The notes beneath the pieces were generated by a model. The model saw nothing but the letters and a program-made list of their open reading frames with translations. It ran no database searches and was not told where the DNA came from. DNA of 64,000 bases, taken from positions 9,007,083-9,071,082 of the forward strand of contig CM046845.1 of the NCBI GenBank assembly GCA_025618425.1, given 5' to 3'. This DNA is from Heliocidaris tuberculata. Taxonomy: Eukaryota > Echinodermata > Echinoidea > Camarodonta > Echinometridae. Each line of letters starts with the position of its first letter. The stretch's first letter is position 1. Shown piece by piece: positions 57,770 to 64,000 of this stretch. The translations under genes and the position numbers were made by a program.

Positions 57770-57831
57770 AGTCCTTCACAATTTGGATGCAGAAGCTTAT
57801 GTACTGTGTAGCCGAGGAGAAAGAGGATTAA
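57770..57831 (+). CDS. SLC7A8-like: SLC7 transporter, coding exon 10 and stop (residues 477-496)
   Basis: The acceptor is TCGTTTCAG. AG completes Gln477 (C|AG), then SFTIWMQKLMYCVAEEKED and TAA at 57829-57831. The tail keeps the amphipathic IWMQKLMYCVAEE pattern seen after helix 12 in LATs (Q-L-Q-V-V-P-E). The C-terminus is shorter than that of human LAT2. Confidence 0.93.
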
Positions 57832-58064
57832 CCCCTGACGACCCTTCAATTCCGAATGAGAATTAATCATTTTGGGCAAAATTTTTATCTCTGAAGTGGA
57901 TTGCTGGCAGTGGAATGTTGTTTCCAGTCTGGTGAAAACTGCTAGCCATCTTTCCTTTCGAGATAATTTGCCTTTTCGAAAAAGTCGTTTAAAAAAAGAA
58001 AATTCTGCTCTCAGTAGCCAAAAAACAAACAAACAAGGGAGGGATGAGAATAAAAGAAAAATCT

Positions 58065-58215
58065 GGGTGCTGTTTCATAAAACTTATTGCTATTAAGAAC
58101 AAGTTGCAATAATTAATAAAGGTTACTGAAATCATTGCATTTAATTATCCATGAAAAAATTTGTTACCTAATTTTGTCACATGTTCTTGATCACAGTTTT
58201 ATGAAACAGTCCCTG
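58065..58215. mobile_element. Decayed GTTTCAT-type palindromic MITE in the probable 3' UTR
   Basis: GGTGCTGTTTCATAAAACTT at the left and TTTTATGAAACAGTCCCTG at the right pair imperfectly. The centre retains GGTTACTGAAATCATTGCAT. Related to 38935-39086. If transcribed it would form a hairpin early in the 3' UTR. Confidence 0.65.
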
Positions 58216-61200
58216 ATTTTTCTGGGTTTTTTTTTTTCTTCCTATGTTTAGACATACTCCTACATAATAAGGAAAAAAAAATGACTTATTTTCATTCCTA
58301 TTTTAGTGAATGTCTGATAATAGGATTAAATTATTAGAAAGTTGTGGCTATTAAGTTCTGTAGGTCTTCTTATTTTGTCCAGAAGCTGGCAGATTTATTG
58401 ACCAATAGGTTTGTACAAAGATATCTGATTGAAGCATATTGCTGATATAAAAAAACAAGTTTGATTTATAATAAGACACTTCTGTGCTGCTCAAATCTTT
58501 GACTAGCGTTTTGAAGAGTTCTGACACTGGTAGGTTTATTGCACAAAAAAAAAAAATATATAGCTGGAAGAAGTGGTTGATTGGGAAAATATTTAAAGAA
58601 TATTGCCTAATTTGAAGCACTATTCCCTTGTAAGTGTACTATGGCACTTTTTAAAGATTCCTTGTTTGGAAGTATTCAAAGTTGAAACTATGTTGAATTA
58701 CATGGTAAATTTAAAGAAAAAAGTGTAACCTGACTATTGAAAGACAATCATCCTATATCATTAAAAGTATGATTTAATGAACATCACTTCAGATGATCAA
58801 TCCTTAAAAACTGAAGATATTATTTCAGAAGAAAGATAATATTTATTCTTTAGTCAGGGTAAACATCTGTTTTGATGATCAAGATTTTCTCCAGTTTATA
58901 TAATTTTTGTTCAAATTTTCCGATTTTCCAATAGCCTGTTAGAGAATCAAAATGATGCAGTTCTTGTGGCGGATTACTCCTCATCTCATGTTAAATGCAT
59001 TCCGAGAACTTGAAATCTTCTTGGAATGTTTCATTTGATGATAGGTAAAAGAATCGTACAAAGGTCCATCAAACTTTGATGCGTCATTCCATCCAGGTAT
59101 TTCATACATCTTTTTTTTTTTTAATCTTGAATTTTTCCAAAATTGCAGGGAAAAGTTTTAGGCATCATTCCAGAGAGATATTTCACATCTTGTGACTTCT
59201 TAAATGTTGAACCCCAGTAGGAATCATCCTCAGTTTTGTAGACATTCTTTTACTCTGAATGTGCAAAGGAAATGTTTATTAGCAAAAAATGGAACAGGTC
59301 TACTTTTATTTGGAAATCATTGGATTTCTCTCTCTCTCTCTCTCTCTTTCATTCAAATAGCTTTCTAATTAATCACATTTAGTATTGATTAGAGCAGTGT
59401 TGGTCCCTGAAGTATATTTGATTACTTGAAAGCTTTTGATGTAGGATGTAATAAATGTCAAATGGTTGACTACTTTGGTATAGAGATTAGGTCACTTTAC
59501 CGGTATCCCTTCTGTCTCTGAAACAAGGTTTGGAATTCATCTTTTGTTTTCCATAGTTCTGCTGATGAACAAAATGACTAGCTAGTCCTTTTGTGCCCTA
59601 TTAAGGTATGGTATTCATCGTTAACTGTCCATCTACAGTATTATAAGCTTGAGGCATGTGCAATATTTTACTGTGCCGGTAGATTTCTAAAAAAGGAACC
59701 ATCCTAAGTGGTTTGGACAGAATTAAATCCTCTTTTTGTTCTAATTGTACTTATTCAAGCTTATTAATCTTGCTATACAATAGACTGTAAATGTAACCAA
59801 CTTGTCCAATCGTTGTGACGTATGAAAAAAGATATGAGTCAAGATATGAAAGTGAAATGCACTGTCTTGTCAAAAGATCCTTTATTTATTCCTTTAAAAC
59901 TTAAAAAAAGGGGGGGGGAAAGAAAAAAATGTGAAAAAAAAAAAAGGTTGATTTGTAAATTTGTATTATGAAAATGTCTGCATACTTGGTGTTTGAATGC
60001 AGGACAGACTGTAGATGGTTTTCCTTTTATTTCAGTTGTCTAGTTTGACTAGAAATGCCTTTTTTTCCTGTTTTTCAGAAATTTTATTTATACAAACTTT
60101 GTGTTTTCTTTAGTTGACGCAATCTCATTAGCTAATACATACACCTTGTCATGTAGATGTGTTACAAGTTGTTGAATTTTGGAAGGCTATTTATTTTTCT
60201 GAATACTTACCTGCCTTCTCTGTATATAGTTTTTAGAAGTTAAAATAGCAATTTCTATTATACAGCTCCTTGGTGCTTTGGTATTTATTCACAACTATCT
60301 ATTTCCTGATATATTTGTTTTTTCTCTTGCTGTGTCTTATTGCATTTGGTTATTCCATCTTTAAATCCTATGTTGTTTTTGTTGAGAGCATTTTGCTGTT
60401 TTCCTTTACTCTGTTTAAAGGAGACAGAAGTTTCTCCTGAATATCTGCTCGGTGAATCTGTACTTATCACAATCATTTTTTTATTTTTTTCTTTCTTTTT
60501 CTTCTCTTCATTACTCTTTTTATCATGGCACTCACAACTACATGTATCTTGTATTTATTTAAGCTCTGATAGTCATATCTCATGTTCATGCCAGTTTGAG
60601 AGGATTTATTGTTTATGTACCCTTTTCTTTTTCCTTGTGTTTTTTTTTTTTTTTTTTTTTTACACAAGCTTTTCTTTGGCTCTCACAAATTATTCATTTT
60701 CACTCTGATGATGTAATGACACCAATTCTTTCTGTAAAAGTGCAAACTTATAAGAAAGGTATTATAATACCTTTTTCTTGGCCATCCCTTATTTGTGCAC
60801 CTGACCTGTAAGTTTGATTTTTCTGTTTCTCAGTTTAGATTTATCCTTTTTTGTGGGATGGGGGGGGGGGGGGTGGTGATGGTTTGAATTCTAATAAGTT
60901 AACAGGCTAGAGTGCACACATTTTGTACAAAGGTTTTTTTGTTTGTTTTTTTGTTGCTGTAAATATCAAAGAATGTGTGAAAAGTAGATCATTATTTTGT
61001 TGTTAGATAGGTTAAATATTTTATGTACATCCAAGAAGAAAACGATGCTCTTAAATTGTCCCAATTTCTGTATGGGTGCATTTATCTAACTAAATACATG
61101 CACATCTGAAATAATGAGTCTATTTATGTGTTAGGATTCTAAGTTAAATAGAGATGTATGAGATATAGGGAGATTCAATTAATCTATAGCTTTGTAAATT

Positions 61201-62070
61201 TTGTACAGCATGTAGTGTTCCAAATACCTCCATGGAAGTTGGGATAAGTTATGGTAAGGTTTGAATGCTAAGCTTATGAAATAAGGAATGCTTTGTAAAT
61301 TGCAGTGGAATTGCTAGATTGGTTTCTGAGATGCTAGGATACAAAAGCTGTTGATTATAAAGCTTATGGAAGTAATGATTTTTCTTCTGCCTGCTCTAGG
61401 TAATTTGTTCATGTTGATTTGCAAAAATATGCAGTTTTTGGATTTTCTGCTTTTTATTTCAAATGCGATTCAGAAGTTTGCCAGTATGAATAATGAGCTT
61501 CTGGACATGTTTTGCTCTCTGCTTTAGAGGTGGGAACATGGTCAAAACACGTCTTTGCATAGAAATTTGTTTTTCGTGCTGATTGATTTTGCTAGAATAT
61601 GAGGAGGAAGATGAAACATTTCTGCATACAGGGTCATAGCTAATCATTGATTGGAAAATGATTGTTTTTAATTCGTGGTGATATTGTTATTCTTGCAGGA
61701 GGCTTTGTTTCTGCCATTCTGTTATTTTTGTGGTTTGAGTTCTCACTTTAATATGGAATGATTGTGTAGGGTGAGTTTGCGTGTGTATACTCTATATGAT
61801 AAGCGAGTTTAAACTATTGTTTTGTCAGCAATAATATAGATGCTGTTATTTCCACACCTGGAATTTGAAAGTGAAATGATGTTACAATGCAGGTCTACCA
61901 AAACAAACAAATATTGTTGCAAATTTGAAGGCACAGCGATATAAAAGTATAAAGATGGATTTGGTGAAATTTGTGTGAGATGTACTGTGTGTAGGGGAAT
62001 TGTAAGAATTTTTTTTTTTAAATTGCCAAGTCTGCATAATATTCTACTGTGTTGTAAAGGTGTATGTCGC

Positions 62071-62076
62071 AATAAA
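62071..62076 (+). terminator. Candidate poly(A) signal AATAAA
   Basis: A canonical hexamer 4.2 kb after the stop. No confirming downstream GT-rich element is obvious. One of several candidates. Confidence 0.25.
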
Positions 62077-63837
62077 GTGGATAATAATGAATAGAAAAGC
62101 AAGAGATAGGGCCTGGCTGAAGAAAGGGTTGGCTATGTGTGCTCTCTTTTATGCCTCAGTCACAACAGCCCGACAATAGACCGATCAGAAAATGACATTA
62201 CACTGAATGACTATGAATCGATCGGTTGGTGGTAATCGGTTTCGGGTCAGTATGGCGGAGTGTGGCTGAGGCAACTTTGCTGAACTAACTTTCCTACCTT
62301 GTACTTGGGGTGTTTTGTGATGGTTGCATCTCGGTGAATTGTAAGCAATGCTGTAGACTATACTTATACACTCATAGGTGGTAACTAATACATGTGTTTG
62401 TCTTCCTAAACCAAATGCCTGGTAGATATATAAGTAACTTATGCAGATTTTTTTTTTTTTTTTTTTCAAACCTCAATCCTGAGGTTGGCAGTGTAAAGCA
62501 TGGTATTTCTGCACAATATGGTGATGGTTACATGTGAACATAAGGGAACATGGATAGTGTTACAAATTTAGAATATTTCATCTACATTTGATAAGATTAT
62601 TGCTGGTAAGATATTTATGTGCAAGTGCTATTGATAAAGAAGAAAAGCTTAGAGGATTATGAGGCAATACAGATGTCACTTGCCATGTAATGATACCAGT
62701 TATATACAAGGAAAACAATTAATATATTGTGTAATATATACTCATACTGGTTTGTATATATTCATGAAACTGCTTTTGTTCCCAACAAAAAAAAAGAAGG
62801 TACATTTCTTATAAGTACTCAGGCTGCCTGACTTTCAAATATCAAATATGGTTCTTTACAATGATGAAGGACATCCTATCTCAATCTGCTGGACAAGTCA
62901 TTTTGTATGTTCACATACAGGTAATACAATATTAATCAGTTGAATGAAATACGATTATATTGTTATATTATGAAAATAGAAAATAGGGCTTGGAAGAAAA
63001 AGTGCCCTTCAATCAGTCTCATTATATATATGATATCTTCGATGTTTGATATTTTAATTGACCATGTATAAAATGTAATTTTGATTTATAAAATGGCCGA
63101 TTTGTATGTTACATGGAATTGATGTCTGCTCAAAAAGACGATAACTTATATCACACAGGGTTACCACCCTTATTGCTCTACACAGAAGATATTAGGGTTT
63201 CTCCCCCCCCCCCCCCCCCAACTCTTTTTTTCTGTGTAAGATGATATCATTCTGTTATTACATTGCCATTTAGATTCAAATGTTAAACAGGGTAACATTA
63301 AATAATCCACTTTTTATGTGTTGATATTGTTGAATGTAACACCTATGTGTATGCTATCTTTCCAGTGTTAATATTGGATTGCAATGGTTTTACACCAAAC
63401 TTTAGCACCTCATGGTTTGTATTTACCTTGCGTAGTATGTATCTTACTGAAACTTATGTAAAAAGACTGTCTCCAATACCAGCCATGTACATATGCCTTC
63501 CTCGTCAAGTTAATTCACTTTTGGCTAGTTCATTAGGTGTTAATGACACTTAATGATACATGAAACTTGTTTGAAACCACTGTCTTTGACATGAGCTAAA
63601 GTGGCTATGCCTTCCTTTTCTTGATTAATACACTCTTGGATAGTTAGTGGGCAGTAGTTGAGTGTTGAGTATTGCATTTTTTTACACCGCACAAATTCAC
63701 GGAATGTTTAGTTAACACTACTGCAGTGTAGTGTACATGTACCTTATTCAGTGTCAAAGTGCAGCTCTATATTTTGTCATTGGTGTTTAACTTTTTGTTG
63801 TTCAGAGTTTATCGCTGTAAGTGATGGAACATAATAG

Positions 63838-63843
63838 AATAAA
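63838..63843 (+). terminator. Candidate poly(A) signal AATAAA
   Basis: A canonical hexamer 6.0 kb after the stop, close to the end of the window. Downstream GT content is modest. Kept as an alternative end of the long 3' UTR. Confidence 0.25.
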
Positions 63844-64000
63844 TCAAATGAAGACCAGTTCATACACATAAAGTAAACCTCTGCCAACATACATGTTACC
63901 TCGTGGTACGGCATGATTACCGGTATAAAACATTATTATAGAGAATGTTTAAGTGTCTGTATTGTATTGATAATCCTTGTGTCACGATTTTATAGTAATA
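63844..64000. other. Window end, nothing recognised
   Basis: AT-rich unique-looking sequence after the last candidate poly(A) signal. I see no gene or repeat. Confidence 0.5.

Larger units (their letters stand above)
7410..57831 (+). other. Gene span: SLC7 light-chain amino-acid transporter (LAT2-like), ten coding exons
   Basis: The exons join with phases 1,1,2,2,0,2,0,0,1 into 1491 nt (496 aa plus stop), close to the usual 500-535 aa of LAT and y+LAT proteins. Seen: helix-1 motif GSGIF (53-57), GGDYAYIL (102-109), IIRP (127-130), Cys153 in the helix 3-4 loop, RVQDFF (184-189), FAYGGWN (239-245), VTEE (250-253), a helix-8 block [20 protein letters not shown], and GVPVYFFGVWW in helix 12. Family knowledge: SLC7A5-A8 proteins exchange large neutral or cationic amino acids at the plasma membrane as disulfide-linked partners of SLC3A2 (4F2hc). 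The helix 6-8 region is almost LAT2 (SLC7A8). Some C-terminal stretches (QLINYFSF, AGQLYLR) recall y+LAT, so orthology within the group needs a tree. Odd point: ARIGHLP at 341-347 replaces the near-universal REGHLP. Most of the span is intron full of transposons. Confidence 0.93.
57832..63843 (+). other. Probable 3' UTR and downstream flank
   Basis: No gene is apparent after the stop. AATAAA hexamers that could end the transcript stand at 58115-58120 (inside a MITE), about 59449, 62071-62076 and 63838-63843; none has a clear GT-rich element that decides the matter, so the UTR length (0.3 to 6 kb) is open. Contents include a decayed MITE (58065-58215), a CT microsatellite (about 59326-59346), T-runs near 60640-60661 and 62449-62466, a G-run (60861-60873) and a C-run (63204-63219). 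Confidence 0.45.

Noticed and set aside
1..64000. tRNA genes, rRNA, retrovirus or reverse-transcriptase ORFs
   Set aside because: None recognised; only tRNA-derived SINE heads were found.

Overview
The window is animal (metazoan) nuclear DNA: AT-rich, intron-rich, with long G/C homopolymers, GA/GT/ATT microsatellites and dense small inverted-repeat transposons. It holds one well-supported gene and no other protein gene that I can defend. The repeat content (TTAA-flanked MITEs, tRNA-derived SINEs, a foldback element like the TU elements known from sea urchins, frequent ACATGTACATG strings) suggests an echinoderm, most likely a sea urchin. That assignment is an inference.

The gene is on the + strand, from the ATG at 7410 to the TAA at 57829-57831. 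It has ten coding exons: 7410-7914, 32612-32737, 37716-37815, 39198-39242, 41205-41328, 41986-42089, 43333-43429, 48427-48576, 56658-56835 and 57770-57831. All nine introns are GT-AG and every phase joins cleanly, giving 1491 nt and a 496-residue protein. It is a 12-helix SLC7 light-chain amino-acid transporter of the LAT/y+LAT group, closest by eye to LAT2 (SLC7A8). It has the GSGIF motif of helix 1, the FAYGGWN motif of helix 6 and Cys153 placed to bond the 4F2hc (SLC3A2) heavy chain.

Layout: 1-7382 is upstream sequence with a cluster of GTCACGTGTGTGAC palindromes, a SINE and two MITEs. 7383-7914 is the end of the 5' UTR and exon 1. Intron 1 (7915-32611, 24.7 kb) holds tandem palindromes, a foldback-type inverted minisatellite, two hAT-like elements with perfect 8-bp duplications, a three-level transposon nest and a hairpin-headed array with a period near 146 bp. 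Introns 2-7 carry more TTAA elements and MITEs, including a TTAA insertion with a paralogous empty site. Late in intron 7 is a 579-bp transposon encoding a SAP-domain protein. Intron 8 has two more hairpin-headed arrays, a SINE with a nested MITE, and an inverted pair of 480-bp TTAA elements sharing an ORF. Intron 9 has a 190-bp tandem array. From 57832 to the end is probable long 3' UTR followed by flanking DNA.

The sites most worth a second look are the SAP-domain mini-transposon (47581-48159), the foldback minisatellite with 9-bp flanking repeats (14877-15328), the three elements sharing a hairpin plus ~150-bp-period layout (27897, 49319, 55216), and the E-box/IR6 palindrome cluster (1295-3184).
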